NCBI RefSeq assembly: GCF_018474025.1 | Contig: NZ_JAHCTA010000003.1 | Location: 1 to 64,000, forward strand | Origin: Alteromonas oceanisediminis | GTDB taxonomy: Bacteria; Pseudomonadota; Gammaproteobacteria; Enterobacterales; Alteromonadaceae | Length of the DNA: 64,000 bases | Direction of reading: 5' to 3' | In this document: positions 26,971-37,094 of the stretch, piece after piece | Layout of the letters: each line of letters starts with the position of its first letter | Numbering within the stretch: the stretch's first letter is position 1 | Position numbers and translations under genes: made by a program | The notes under the pieces: generated by a model | The model's input: only the letters and a program-made list of their open reading frames with translations | What the model was told of the DNA's origin: nothing | The model's database searches: none

Positions 26971-28440
26971 ATGTTAAAAACGCTAATTGTTGCAGATGCA
27001 TTGTCTGATATCCCCGAAACGGGCTTAAAGACTATTGAGTTTGCGACTTACCTGTCAGACTACCCGAAGCTTGACGAGCCTCGTATGCAGATCATTAACC
27101 TCTGCGCGACCGACAAATATCTCAGTCAGGGATACTACTGTTCATTATTGGCAGAGGCGCGTAAACATAAGGTGTTGCCAAGCGTTAATATTATCAACGA
27201 TATCAACGTGACCGAAGCGCAGCCTGCTGGGCTAGAAATCACCGTACCGAAAAACCTTTGGGTATCTCAGTTGGCTGACACGGCTGATGCGAAACAGTCA
27301 CGAGTAATTTCGGTGTACTTTGGTCAAACTGACAACGCTATTCATAAACGCATTGCGCGCTGGGCGTTTGAACAGTTCCCTGCACCTATTTTGCAGATTA
27401 CGCTGGATCGTGATGACAACGGCTTAACCGCGCACATTACCAATCGTGCTTTGCGTGATTTAACGGATGCGAGCAAAACCGCATTTTGGGCGGCTTTAAA
27501 TCAGTTTATTCAAACGACGTGGCGTGCAAGCCGTCCGAAAAAACGGGCTCGCTGGGATATGGCTATTCTGCACAATCCAGACGAAAAGACACCGCCGAGT
27601 GATGAAAAAGCGCTGAAGAACTTTGTCAAAGCGGCAGAACAAGTTGGCATTCACGCTGAGCTGATTACGCCAAAGCAAGCGTCTTCTATTGCCAGCTATG
27701 ATGCCCTGTTTATTCGTGAAACGACCGCCATCAATCACCATACCTATCGTTTGGCACGAAAGGCTGAGCAGGATGGCTTGATCGTGATGGACGATGCGAC
27801 GAGTATTTTACGCTGTTGCAATAAGGTATTTCTGCATGATGCATTTAGCTACAACAAAGTGCCCTCGCCGAAGAGTGACTTTGTGTCTGAAGCCAGCGAT
27901 AAAACCTGTGCACGCTTAGCTGAGTCATTTGGCTTTCCCATGGTGCTTAAGCTACCAGAAAGCTCGTTTTCAATCGGTGTCTATAAGGTCGAAAACATCG
28001 CCGAGTTGAAAGCAAAACTCCTCAGCATGCTTGAGCAATCAGCACTTGTGCTCATTCAGGAGTTCTTGCGCACCGAATATGATTGGCGCGTAGGCGTGTT
28101 GAATGGAAAGCCGATTTACGCCTGTCGCTACTTTATGGCCCGCAACCATTGGCAAATCTATAACCATAGTTCGAAAACGCATTTTTCAGGCAACTTTGAA
28201 ACGCTACCAACCTTCGAAGTGCCAAAGCCTGTGCTCGACGCGGCGGTAAAAGCAAGTTTGGTGGCCGGGAAAGGCTTGTATGGTGTGGATTTAAAACATG
28301 CCAACGGGCAGGTTTATGTCATTGAAGTGAATGATAACCCCAGCCTTGAAAGCAAGGTGGAAGACAAGTATCTAGGCAAAGAACTTTATATGTTGATTAT
28401 GCAAGAGTTCGCCAATCGTTTAGAAGCACGAGGCCGCTGA
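26971..28440 (+). CDS. RLAN-RimK ATP-grasp ligase
   Basis: 489 residues. The first ~165 residues fit the RLAN domain (RimK-like ATP-grasp N-terminal domain), and the C-terminal ~290 residues are an ATP-grasp ligase with VMDDATSILRCCNK, VLKLPESSFSIGVYKVEN, LIQEFLRTEYDWRVGVLNG and the metal-binding VIEVNDNPSL. Such enzymes join an amino group to a carboxylate using ATP. The family description for RLAN notes near-constant neighbourhood with a GNAT fused to a papain-like peptidase, exactly as here, and proposes peptide synthesis. The substrate is unknown. The next gene begins 5 bp after its stop. Confidence 0.9.
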   Translation: MLKTLIVADALSDIPETGLKTIEFATYLSDYPKLDEPRMQIINLCATDKYLSQGYYCSLLAEARKHKVLPSVNIINDINVTEAQPAGLEITVPKNLWVSQLADTADAKQSRVISVYFGQTDNAIHKRIARWAFEQFPAPILQITLDRDDNGLTAHITNRALRDLTDASKTAFWAALNQFIQTTWRASRPKKRARWDMAILHNPDEKTPPSDEKALKNFVKAAEQVGIHAELITPKQASSIASYDALFIRETTAINHHTYRLARKAEQDGLIVMDDATSILRCCNKVFLHDAFSYNKVPSPKSDFVSEASDKTCARLAESFGFPMVLKLPESSFSIGVYKVENIAELKAKLLSMLEQSALVLIQEFLRTEYDWRVGVLNGKPIYACRYFMARNHWQIYNHSSKTHFSGNFETLPTFEVPKPVLDAAVKASLVAGKGLYGVDLKHANGQVYVIEVNDNPSLESKVEDKYLGKELYMLIMQEFANRLEARGR

Positions 28441-28445
28441 GGATT

Positions 28446-29597
28446 ATGTCGATGAACATGGCTGTGCAACGAAAGCTTGCACCGGCACTCACGTTTGAAC
28501 CAGCCACTAAAGCGCATATTGACGCATTAGTGGCACTTGAAAATGCCAGCTTTGAGACTGACAGGTTAAGCCGCCAACGTTTTCTTCATTGGGTTAAGGC
28601 GAACAACAGTATTTTTAGCGTGGCTGTGTTAGACGGCGAAGTTGTCGGCTACGGATTAGTGTTATTGCGAAACGGTACCCGCTTGGCGCGTCTCTATTCC
28701 ATTGCGATTGATGCCAAAGCCAAAGGCTGCGGTATCGGGCGTCAATTATTAGCTCACCTTGAAACGCAAGTGATTGAAGCAGATAGACTGTATATGCGCT
28801 TAGAAGTGGCGGCAAACAATACCCCCGCTATCGCGTTGTACGAGTCTTGTGGGTATCGCTCGTTTGGTGTGTATGCCAACTATTACGAAAACAATGTTGA
28901 CGCGGTGCGCATGCAAAAGCCCATACGTCAATTGAGTTCGCAACAACACCTGCCCACCTATCCTTGGTATAAACAGACCACCGACTTCACCTGCGGCCCG
29001 GCAGCGCTGTTGATGGCGATGACCCATTTGGATAAAGAGCAACCGCTGGATCAAGCCCATGAGCTTGAACTCTGGCGCGAAGCCACCACGATTTACATGA
29101 CAACAGGGCATGGCGGTTGTCACCCTTACGGCCTTGCGCTGGCAGCGTATAGGCGTGGGTTTGACGTAACCTTATTTGTTAGCCAAGCGGACGAGCTTTT
29201 CTTTGATGGCGTACGCAGTGAACATAAAAAAGTGATTATGCGCACGGTCGAGTCAACATTTAAGCGTCAACTACAAAGGACTGATGTGGAGGTGGTAGTT
29301 GGTCAACCATCCATTGAAACGCTCAAACACAGTATGGAAAACGGCGCGACCGTAATCGGTTTGATCAGTACGTACCAATTGAACGGTTACAAGAATCCAC
29401 ACTGGGTGTGCGTTACTCACATCGATCATGACTGCTTATATATTCATGATTCTGATATGGACGACGACGATACAAACCCGCTTGAATATCAGCACATTCC
29501 GATTGCCTCAGCCGACTTTTCACGTATGACAGGCTATGGCAAAAGTAAACTAAGCAGTTTTATCGTTTTAACAGCAGCCGACCGCCAGAAATCCTAG
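28446..29597 (+). CDS. GNAT acetyltransferase fused to a C39-like peptidase
   Basis: 383 residues with two enzyme domains. Residues about 14-155 are a GNAT domain with the acetyl-CoA loop GCGIGRQLLAHL and IALYESCGYRSFG, close to RimI-type transferases. Residues about 165-380 are a papain-fold, C39-like peptidase with the catalytic cysteine in TDFTCGPAALLMAM, histidine in HWVCVTHID and aspartate in IHDSDMDDDD. The start used is the ATG at 28446; a second ATG follows at 28452. Together with the upstream ligase it should make, modify and cleave a small peptide or peptide tag. Its stop overlaps the stop of the convergent fghA gene. Confidence 0.88.
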   Translation: MSMNMAVQRKLAPALTFEPATKAHIDALVALENASFETDRLSRQRFLHWVKANNSIFSVAVLDGEVVGYGLVLLRNGTRLARLYSIAIDAKAKGCGIGRQLLAHLETQVIEADRLYMRLEVAANNTPAIALYESCGYRSFGVYANYYENNVDAVRMQKPIRQLSSQQHLPTYPWYKQTTDFTCGPAALLMAMTHLDKEQPLDQAHELELWREATTIYMTTGHGGCHPYGLALAAYRRGFDVTLFVSQADELFFDGVRSEHKKVIMRTVESTFKRQLQRTDVEVVVGQPSIETLKHSMENGATVIGLISTYQLNGYKNPHWVCVTHIDHDCLYIHDSDMDDDDTNPLEYQHIPIASADFSRMTGYGKSKLSSFIVLTAADRQKS

Positions 29598-30436
29598 CGG
29601 TCGTGCAAATGCTCTGCGTGAAAAGCAATGTGATCATCGATAAAGCTACTGATAAAGTAGTAGCTGTGGTCGTAACCTGTATGTAAGCCGTATTGAAGAC
29701 TCACATCTTGTTGGTGCGCTGCTTTTAATAGGGCGTCGGGCTTGAGTTGTTCGGCCAAAAATTCATCAGCACTGCCCTGGTCAATTTTGATCGGGCGCAC
29801 TGACTGAGCCTTTGCAATCAGTAGCGTCGCGTCATATGCTTCCCACGCGCCCGCATCATCACCCAAATATAGAGCAAACGCTTTTTTCCCCCAGGGGCAA
29901 TCACTCGGATGACACACCGGGCTGAACGAAGACATGGCTCGGTAATGCTGTGGATTTTTCAAACCGATAATTAGAGCACCGTGCCCGCCCATGGAGTGAC
30001 CACTGATACTTTTCACCGATGTCACATCAAACGAGTGCTCAATGAGCGCGGGTAATTCATCAACAATGTAACTGTACATGCGGTAATGCTGATTGAACGG
30101 TGGCCTGGTTGCATCCACATAAAATCCCGCTCCCAGGCCAAAATCGTAACTGCCTTCGTCATCATCGGGCACATTGTCGCCACGAGGGCTGGTATCTGGC
30201 ATGACGATCGCAATATTCATGTCGACGGCAGCGCGAAAAGCCCCTGCCTTCTGTGCAAAATTTTGATCATTGCAGGTCAAGCCGGATAACCAATACAGGG
30301 TCGGTACGGGTGTATCCGCTGATGCTTGGGGTGGCATAAACACACTGCACGTCATTTCACAGTGCGTCGATGCCGCGTCATGCTTAAAGCGGATGAGCTC
30401 ACCTTCAAATACTCGTTGTCGACTGATGATATCCAT
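29594..30436 (-). CDS. fghA: S-formylglutathione hydrolase
   Basis: 280 residues, a serine esterase of the alpha/beta hydrolase fold. It hydrolyses S-formylglutathione to formate and glutathione, the second step of formaldehyde detoxification. The nucleophile elbow is SGHSMGGHGA, the substrate-site WLSGLTCNDQNF is conserved, and the histidine lies in GYDHSYYF. The length is typical. It starts 9 bp downstream of the alcohol dehydrogenase gene with GGAGTTAAC before the ATG, forming a two-gene operon. Confidence 0.96.
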   Translation of the reverse strand: MDIISRQRVFEGELIRFKHDAASTHCEMTCSVFMPPQASADTPVPTLYWLSGLTCNDQNFAQKAGAFRAAVDMNIAIVMPDTSPRGDNVPDDDEGSYDFGLGAGFYVDATRPPFNQHYRMYSYIVDELPALIEHSFDVTSVKSISGHSMGGHGALIIGLKNPQHYRAMSSFSPVCHPSDCPWGKKAFALYLGDDAGAWEAYDATLLIAKAQSVRPIKIDQGSADEFLAEQLKPDALLKAAHQQDVSLQYGLHTGYDHSYYFISSFIDDHIAFHAEHLHDR

Positions 30437-30445
30437 TGTTAACTC

Positions 30446-31570
<1,125 letters not shown>

Positions 31571-31683
31571 TTACTCCTTTATGCACTCATTGAAAACACG
31601 ATGTGAGGAAAGTTCGGATTCTCACCGTTTTCGTTTACAATACGGCGCGTTCGTTTAGGGATGATAATAAGGTTTTCGACAAC

Positions 31684-32586
31684 ATGTTAAAACAACTAGG
31701 TCACAATATCATTGGCACCGTTTCAGTTATCGGCTATTTCGTGAATACCGTTTTCTGGTGCATCCCCATTTTTTGTTTGTCGTTGTTGAAAGTCATTCCC
31801 ATCAGCCCGTGGCGAAAATTTATTTCTCATATACTCGACGGCTGCGCGACCAATTGGATCACCTTGAATAACGTGAATCAAAATATGACAGGGCGCACGC
31901 GCTTTGAGGTGGCCGGCATTGACCAGCTTAGCGTAAACGATTGGTATTTGGTTATTGCAAATCATCAGAGTTGGGTAGACATCCTTATTTTGCAGCGCGT
32001 TTTCAATCGGCGTATCCCGTTTTTAAAGTTCTTTTTAAAGAAAGAGCTGATCTGGGTGCCCTTCTTAGGGTTAGCTTGGTGGGCATTGGATTTTCCCTTT
32101 ATGCGACGCTACAGCAAAAGTTTTCTTGCCAAGCACCCGCATTTAAAAGGCAAAGATTTAGAAACCACGCGGAGAGCGTGTGAGAAGTTCCGTTATAAAC
32201 CGGTGAGTGTGATGAATTTTATTGAAGGCACGCGCTTCACGCCTGCGAAGCACGCCAGACAAAATTCCCCTTTTACCCATTTGCTAAAGCCTCGGGCTGG
32301 CGGTGTGGCTTTTGTTCTCAGTTCCATGGGTTCGCAACTCCACAAGTTAGTTAATGTCACCATTTACTATCCTGGCGGTATACCGTCTTTCTGGGATTTT
32401 GTGTGTGGCAAGGTCGATCAGGTACGAGTGCAAGTTAGCGTCACTCCGGTAGCGGATTTGTTTAAGGAAAAAGTCTTCCACAACGACTATTTTGACGACC
32501 CTCGCCAACGAGCCGTGTTTCAGCAATGGCTAAACAAGCTCTGGCAAGATAAGGACGCTCAATTGTCTCAATTTAATACACAGTAG
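31684..32586 (+). CDS. YihG-like acyltransferase, copy 1
   Basis: About 300 residues. A membrane lysophospholipid acyltransferase of the PlsC superfamily, related to E. coli YihG. A hydrophobic N-terminal segment (about 10-40) precedes the catalytic NHQSWVD (NHX4D), the FMRRYS block, and FIEGTRF. YihG-type enzymes acylate lysophosphatidic acid with particular chains. I start at the ATG at 31684; the frame reaches a GTG at 31603, but the extra residues do not match the family. The next gene is a paralogue, 11 bp downstream. Confidence 0.88.
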   Translation: MLKQLGHNIIGTVSVIGYFVNTVFWCIPIFCLSLLKVIPISPWRKFISHILDGCATNWITLNNVNQNMTGRTRFEVAGIDQLSVNDWYLVIANHQSWVDILILQRVFNRRIPFLKFFLKKELIWVPFLGLAWWALDFPFMRRYSKSFLAKHPHLKGKDLETTRRACEKFRYKPVSVMNFIEGTRFTPAKHARQNSPFTHLLKPRAGGVAFVLSSMGSQLHKLVNVTIYYPGGIPSFWDFVCGKVDQVRVQVSVTPVADLFKEKVFHNDYFDDPRQRAVFQQWLNKLWQDKDAQLSQFNTQ

Positions 32587-32597
32587 CAGTCGATACT

Positions 32598-33491
32598 ATG
32601 CGCGTTTTGTTAGCTCCATTTATTTTTGTTCTGCACTTCATTCTGCAAATCAGTAACCTTGCGTTGTGGGGAGCGCTAATTATCGCCTTCGGTTTAGTCA
32701 AGCTTATTGTGCCGCAAAAGCTAGAGCGCAACATCCTCAATCCAATGATGAACTGCTTTTTACTGTGGTTTGGACAAGTCAGCGTCGGACTCATTCGTTT
32801 GTTTAATAATGTCCGGTTGGAGTACCGAATCGATGGCCATCTGGACCGTGAAGGATGGTATCTTTTATTAGCAAATCATTTGAGCTATCTGGATATCATT
32901 TTAATGATACAGTTCGCACATGGCCGTATACCTCCGCCCAAGTTTTTCCTGAAAAAAGAACTTATTTGGATGCCGTTTGTGGGTCTGGGCGCGTGGGCAC
33001 TAGACATGCCTTTTATGCGCCGATACTCACGCGAGTTTATCGCTCGAAATCCACATTTAAAAGGCAAAGATATCGAAACTACCCGTAAGTCCTGCGAGAA
33101 GTTCAAGTATCAACCGACCACAGTGATCAACTTCGTTGAAGGAACGCGCTTTACACCGGAAAAACAACGTTTGAAGAATAATCAATATCGGTGTCTGTTA
33201 CCGCCAAAAGCCGGTGGCATCGCATTCACTCTCGCAGCGATGGGAGAGTTATTCACCAATATATTGGATGTCTCGCTGGCTTATCCGCAAAATCGTAAGC
33301 ACCCAATGTTTGCTATGCTAGGAGGACAGATGCGCCATATCGTGGTGGATGTCACCGTATTGCCAGTGACAGAAGACGTGATCGGCGATTACTTCAACGA
33401 TGATATTTTTAGAGGCGGCTTCCAACGCTGGTTGAATGACTTGTGGGTAGCCAAAGACAAACGTTTACAACAATTGCTAGGAAATGAATGA
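32598..33491 (+). CDS. YihG-like acyltransferase, copy 2
   Basis: 297 residues. A second PlsC-superfamily enzyme with the same layout as its neighbour: membrane segment (about 5-40), NHLSYLD as the NHX4D motif, KKELIWMPFVGLGAWALDMPFMRRYS, and FVEGTRF. It is closer to E. coli YihG in the DMPFMRRYS and NPHLKGKDIETTR stretches. Tandem copies suggest a duplication followed by change of acyl-chain or lysolipid preference. It overlaps the MscS gene by 4 bp (ATGA), so all three genes are one operon. Confidence 0.9.
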   Translation: MRVLLAPFIFVLHFILQISNLALWGALIIAFGLVKLIVPQKLERNILNPMMNCFLLWFGQVSVGLIRLFNNVRLEYRIDGHLDREGWYLLLANHLSYLDIILMIQFAHGRIPPPKFFLKKELIWMPFVGLGAWALDMPFMRRYSREFIARNPHLKGKDIETTRKSCEKFKYQPTTVINFVEGTRFTPEKQRLKNNQYRCLLPPKAGGIAFTLAAMGELFTNILDVSLAYPQNRKHPMFAMLGGQMRHIVVDVTVLPVTEDVIGDYFNDDIFRGGFQRWLNDLWVAKDKRLQQLLGNE

Positions 33492-34756
33492 GTATGATTG
33501 AAGAAGCGTCGGTGTTGCAAGAATTTATCCTGGACTACCTGCACATGGTAATGCCGAATGCGGATATTTCGTCGCTCTCTTATTACATCACCGCGCTGAT
33601 GCTGGTGGGCTTGTGTGCCATAGTGTCTTTGCTGATCACTCGATTTATTGTCAGTGAACGGGTAACGCGGTTCGCGTTAAAAACCCGCACCGATTGGGAC
33701 GATATTCTGCACAAAAATCACTTTTTCAGGCGCTGTGGGCATATTGTACCGGCTATCGTTATAGCGGTTGTTGCACCGTTGCTGCTGTCCCACGACTCAC
33801 GTGTATTACTCATCATCGAGCGCATTTCGATGTTGTATCTGGCCATCGCGTCGCTGCTCATCATCAGTGCAGTATTAAATACGATTGAGGACATCTACAA
33901 AACCTCTCGCTTGGCTAAACGTGCGCCAATCACCGGGTTCATCCAAGTTGCCAAATTGTTGTTCACTATCATCGTGATCCTGTTGATTATTAGCTTACTG
34001 ATCAACAAAAGCCCCGTTATTTTGCTATCGGGTATGACAGCGATTGCGGCTGTGTTATTACTCGTTTTCAGAGACACTATTTTGGGTTTCGTGGCGGGTA
34101 TTCAGATTGCCGCTAACCGCATGTTCAATACCGGTGATTGGATTGCCATGCCCAAGTACGAAGTAGACGGCGAAATCCTAGAAATCGGTTTAACCAACGT
34201 GAAAGTGCAGAATTGGGACAAAACCATTTCGACACTTCCGACCTACTCCCTGACGACCGAAGCGGTTAAAAACTGGCGTGGAATGAGTGAGTCTGGTGGG
34301 CGCCGGATCAAGCGTGCAATTCACATCGATTTACGTAGCGTTCGATTCTGCGATGAAGACATGCTCAAAAGTTTTGCGAACATCCGTTACATTAGTAGTT
34401 ATATCGAAACCAAAAGGCATGAGTTACGCCACTATCATCAAGAATCTAAAATTGATGAAAGTGATTTGCTGAATAGCCGCAAACTGACCAATCTGGGCAC
34501 GTTCAGAGCCTACCTCGAAAAATATTTACGCAACCACACTAAACTCAATCAAGAAATGACGACCATGGTACGCCAGTTGCCGCCCTCGGAGCTGGGTCTC
34601 CCACTGGAAATCTATTGTTTTAGTGCGAATAAGAACTGGGTTGATTATGAGGGGATCCAGGCCGATATCTTCGATCATGTCGTATCTATGTTACCGCTGT
34701 TTGGTTTACGTGCTTATCAGCGAGATAACATCGCTACCATGCCAGAGGTAAACTAA
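33488..34756 (+). CDS. MscS-family mechanosensitive channel (YbdG-like)
   Basis: 422 residues. Five N-terminal membrane segments (from about 27 to 190) precede the MscS pore helix and beta domain, with GFVAGIQIAANRMFNTGDWIAMPKYEVDGEILEIGLTNVKVQNWD (read in pieces). The extra C-terminal region makes it as long as E. coli YbdG. The channel would release solutes under hypo-osmotic tension. Joining to two acyltransferase genes suggests a link between bilayer composition and channel gating, which is inference. Confidence 0.9.
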   Translation: MSMIEEASVLQEFILDYLHMVMPNADISSLSYYITALMLVGLCAIVSLLITRFIVSERVTRFALKTRTDWDDILHKNHFFRRCGHIVPAIVIAVVAPLLLSHDSRVLLIIERISMLYLAIASLLIISAVLNTIEDIYKTSRLAKRAPITGFIQVAKLLFTIIVILLIISLLINKSPVILLSGMTAIAAVLLLVFRDTILGFVAGIQIAANRMFNTGDWIAMPKYEVDGEILEIGLTNVKVQNWDKTISTLPTYSLTTEAVKNWRGMSESGGRRIKRAIHIDLRSVRFCDEDMLKSFANIRYISSYIETKRHELRHYHQESKIDESDLLNSRKLTNLGTFRAYLEKYLRNHTKLNQEMTTMVRQLPPSELGLPLEIYCFSANKNWVDYEGIQADIFDHVVSMLPLFGLRAYQRDNIATMPEVN

Positions 34757-34776
34757 CCGACTGATTACTCTGCCAG

Positions 34777-34806
34777 AAAAAAGCCCAGCGTATGCTGGGC
34801 TTTTTT
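34777..34806. terminator. Bidirectional terminator
   Basis: AAAAAAGCCCAGC and GCTGGGCTTTTTT form a 13-bp stem with a 4-base loop, with T-runs on both strands. It serves the MscS operon and the convergent small membrane protein gene. Confidence 0.93.
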
Positions 34807-34823
34807 CGGCGATGTGAATGACG

Positions 34824-35015
34824 CTAAGCAAGCACGTAGCCGACCAAGCCCGCGATGGTCAGTGCAGACAGACCTAAAAATCCATACTCAATGCGTTCTT
34901 TCATCGCATCGGCACCCTGCTTATCCGACATAAATGCCATAATAATGCTCGTTAATCCCAGCACGACGGTCACTAACGCGACACCAAACAAAATTGCATT
35001 CAACCAATCAGCCAT
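34824..35015 (-). CDS. Small two-helix membrane protein
   Basis: 63 residues with two hydrophobic segments (about 7-29 and 44-62) around a charged loop (MSDKQGADAMKERIEYG). No family is recognised; it could be a small regulator or subunit. It is the only open frame between the shared terminator and the promoter region, and its minus strand terminator is strong, which supports its being real. Confidence 0.55.
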   Translation of the reverse strand: MADWLNAILFGVALVTVVLGLTSIIMAFMSDKQGADAMKERIEYGFLGLSALTIAGLVGYVLA

Positions 35016-35158
35016 GCGATACCCCCTAAAAATATGCTGAACGCATTATGCCCTATGCAGGCTTTTTTGCCTACGCTAACACAGCGCTTTTAGCGCGGTT
35101 TATTGATTATGGTCAAATACACGATATTTTGAGGTCCTTGCTCAAAAAATCAGTGTCC

Positions 35159-35182
35159 ATTTCTGTTGTCACAAACAGAAAT
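35159..35182. repeat. Hairpin in the gap before the DUF2884 gene
   Basis: ATTTCTGTT-GTCACA-AACAGAAAT is a perfect 9-bp inverted repeat with a 6-base loop and no T-run. It lies about 100 bp upstream of the DUF2884 gene and could be an operator. The rest of 35016-35279 has no gene that I can support. Confidence 0.4.
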
Positions 35183-35279
35183 CAACGTATCTTATTGATG
35201 TATAAGTAAAATGCTAATTGGCAGAGAACTTGTATAACCCCAGCACGCTAGCATTTTAGAATGACATTTAAGGAAAATA

Positions 35280-36086
35280 ATGATGCAACGACATACGGGT
35301 ATAACGACAATCGCACTTGCTGCAGCGCTGCTTTCAGCGCCCATTCATGCTCATGTTGCGCACAACGAACATTGTAATATCAACCTTGACGGGAGCTTAG
35401 ACCATCAACAAGGTCAGTTGTCTATTGATAGCGATAGTCTCAACGCAACATTTAATGCATCCGGCGACGTGTTAGTCGATGGCCAGCCGCTGAAACTAAC
35501 AGATGCCCAGCAAGAAGCGGCACAGGCTTATTATCGTAACATTGTCAGTGCGGTTCCCATGACCGTCAGTATCGCCACGGATGCCATTACCATCGCTGGC
35601 ACAACGGTGTCGGAGGTGTTTACTGAACTTTTAGGCGAAGATGAAGATTTGAGTCAGGAGTTTGATGTGTTTTTCGCCGATCTGCAGCAACGCATTGATT
35701 CGCGCTATGATAATGCTAATGGCGACTTTACCATTCATGCCAGTGACTTAGGGCACGGTGACTGGATTGATCAAGGCTGGGATGAGGAGTTCGATGCAAA
35801 AGTTGAAAACCTTGTCAGTCAGTCACTCGGAAAAATTTTGTTGTCTGTTGGCGGTGACTTATTCAGCGGCGATCAATCCATTGCCGATTTTGCCAACCGC
35901 ATGAGCAATTTCGGCGAAACCATTGAGGAGCGTGTTAATGAGCGCGCCCAGTCACTTGAGAAACAAGCAGACATCTTGTGCGATATTCTTTATCAAGCTG
36001 ACGTCGCTGAAACTGAACTGTCTCAGCAGGTGTCTGCCCTGTCCTCATTGGATATATTAACCGTTAATCGAAACCACGCGAAGTAA
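35280..36086 (+). CDS. DUF2884 (YggN-like) periplasmic protein
   Basis: 268 residues. A signal peptide (cut near PIHAHVAHN) is followed by a domain with HCNINLDGSLDHQQGQLSI and the DGQPLKLTDAQQEAAQAYY motif of the YggN/DUF2884 family. The family is periplasmic and of unknown role. It has its own promoter region and a hairpin terminator behind it. Confidence 0.85.
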   Translation: MMQRHTGITTIALAAALLSAPIHAHVAHNEHCNINLDGSLDHQQGQLSIDSDSLNATFNASGDVLVDGQPLKLTDAQQEAAQAYYRNIVSAVPMTVSIATDAITIAGTTVSEVFTELLGEDEDLSQEFDVFFADLQQRIDSRYDNANGDFTIHASDLGHGDWIDQGWDEEFDAKVENLVSQSLGKILLSVGGDLFSGDQSIADFANRMSNFGETIEERVNERAQSLEKQADILCDILYQADVAETELSQQVSALSSLDILTVNRNHAK

Positions 36087-36200
36087 TCTGAACACGAGAT
36101 AAGAACATCTGCAAAGCTTCGGATCTATTGCTTAGGGCGATCCGAGACGGAGTTGCTTACCCTTAAATCAGGATGAGTCGTTAGGCTTTATCTTTTTGAA

Positions 36201-36229
36201 CAAAACACCGACAATGAGTTGGTGTTTTG
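36201..36229 (+). terminator. Likely terminator after the DUF2884 gene
   Basis: CAAAACACCGAC and GTTGGTGTTTTG pair over 12 bp with one G-U, around an AATGA loop. The T residues lie in the stem and the run is short, so strength is uncertain. Confidence 0.5.
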
Positions 36230-36254
36230 ATCATGCCGATGAGCGAAAGTTTCA

Positions 36255-37094
36255 GTGAAAGGGAAAAGTGGAAATAAGATGGCGCTGATCGGCTGTGGTT
36301 GGCTGGGTCAGGCCGTCGCTCAGCGACTCATCGAAAAACACATCGCCGTTGTCGGCACCACGCGCTCTGCGCAACGTGCCAACACGTTGCGTGAACAGGG
36401 TATCGAACCGGTGATACTGGATGTCGCTGCACTGAGCGCTGCAAATACACAGGCGCTGGCAGACAGTCCTTGTTGGATGATTAATATTCCCCCGGGGCGA
36501 CGGCGCATTGATGCCTCCGTTTTCACCGAACAGCTTTGTCGCTTGATCGACGTGGCTCAGGCGCAGGATATCCAACAAATCATTTTCATCAGTACAACAT
36601 CAGTCTACGGAGAGTCGCCGTACACCGAAGTGAGCGAAATCAAGGAAAATGCGCCAACGTATCCTGAAACGGGCTCAGCGCATGCCCACGTCGCCATCGA
36701 ACAGTATCTGCGGGAAACGTTGCCAGGGCGGCATTGCGTGTTACGCTTGGCGGGCTTGGTGGATGACCAGCGACACCCGGTGACTTCATTGAGTGGCCGC
36801 AGTCAGATATCAGCGCCGCAAAAACCGGTAAATCTGGTACACAAGGTTGATGTTGTTAACGCGGTATTGGCCATCCAACAAAAATGCATTGTCGATGATG
36901 TGCTGCATTTAAGTGCCACCGACCACCCACCAAGAAAAGCCTACTATCAGTGGGCGGCGGATGAAAAAGGACTTCAGCGCCCTGATTTTATTAAGGATGA
37001 CAAGCCAATCGGAAAAGTGATCGATCCGCAGTATACGCTGCAGAAACTAGGGCTCACGCTGGCGTACGCAAGCCCCTATGACATGCTGCGTTAG
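36255..37094 (+). CDS. YeeZ-like NAD(P)-dependent epimerase/dehydratase family protein
   Basis: 279 residues, an extended short-chain dehydrogenase/reductase with Rossmann motif GCGWLGQAVAQRL, STTSVYGES and RLAGLVDDQRHPV. This matches E. coli YeeZ, whose substrate is unknown. The start at GTG 36255 gives eight extra residues; an ATG at 36279 has GGAAATAAG before it and is an equally good choice. Its stop overlaps that of the convergent transporter. Confidence 0.82.
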   Translation: MKGKSGNKMALIGCGWLGQAVAQRLIEKHIAVVGTTRSAQRANTLREQGIEPVILDVAALSAANTQALADSPCWMINIPPGRRRIDASVFTEQLCRLIDVAQAQDIQQIIFISTTSVYGESPYTEVSEIKENAPTYPETGSAHAHVAIEQYLRETLPGRHCVLRLAGLVDDQRHPVTSLSGRSQISAPQKPVNLVHKVDVVNAVLAIQQKCIVDDVLHLSATDHPPRKAYYQWAADEKGLQRPDFIKDDKPIGKVIDPQYTLQKLGLTLAYASPYDMLR

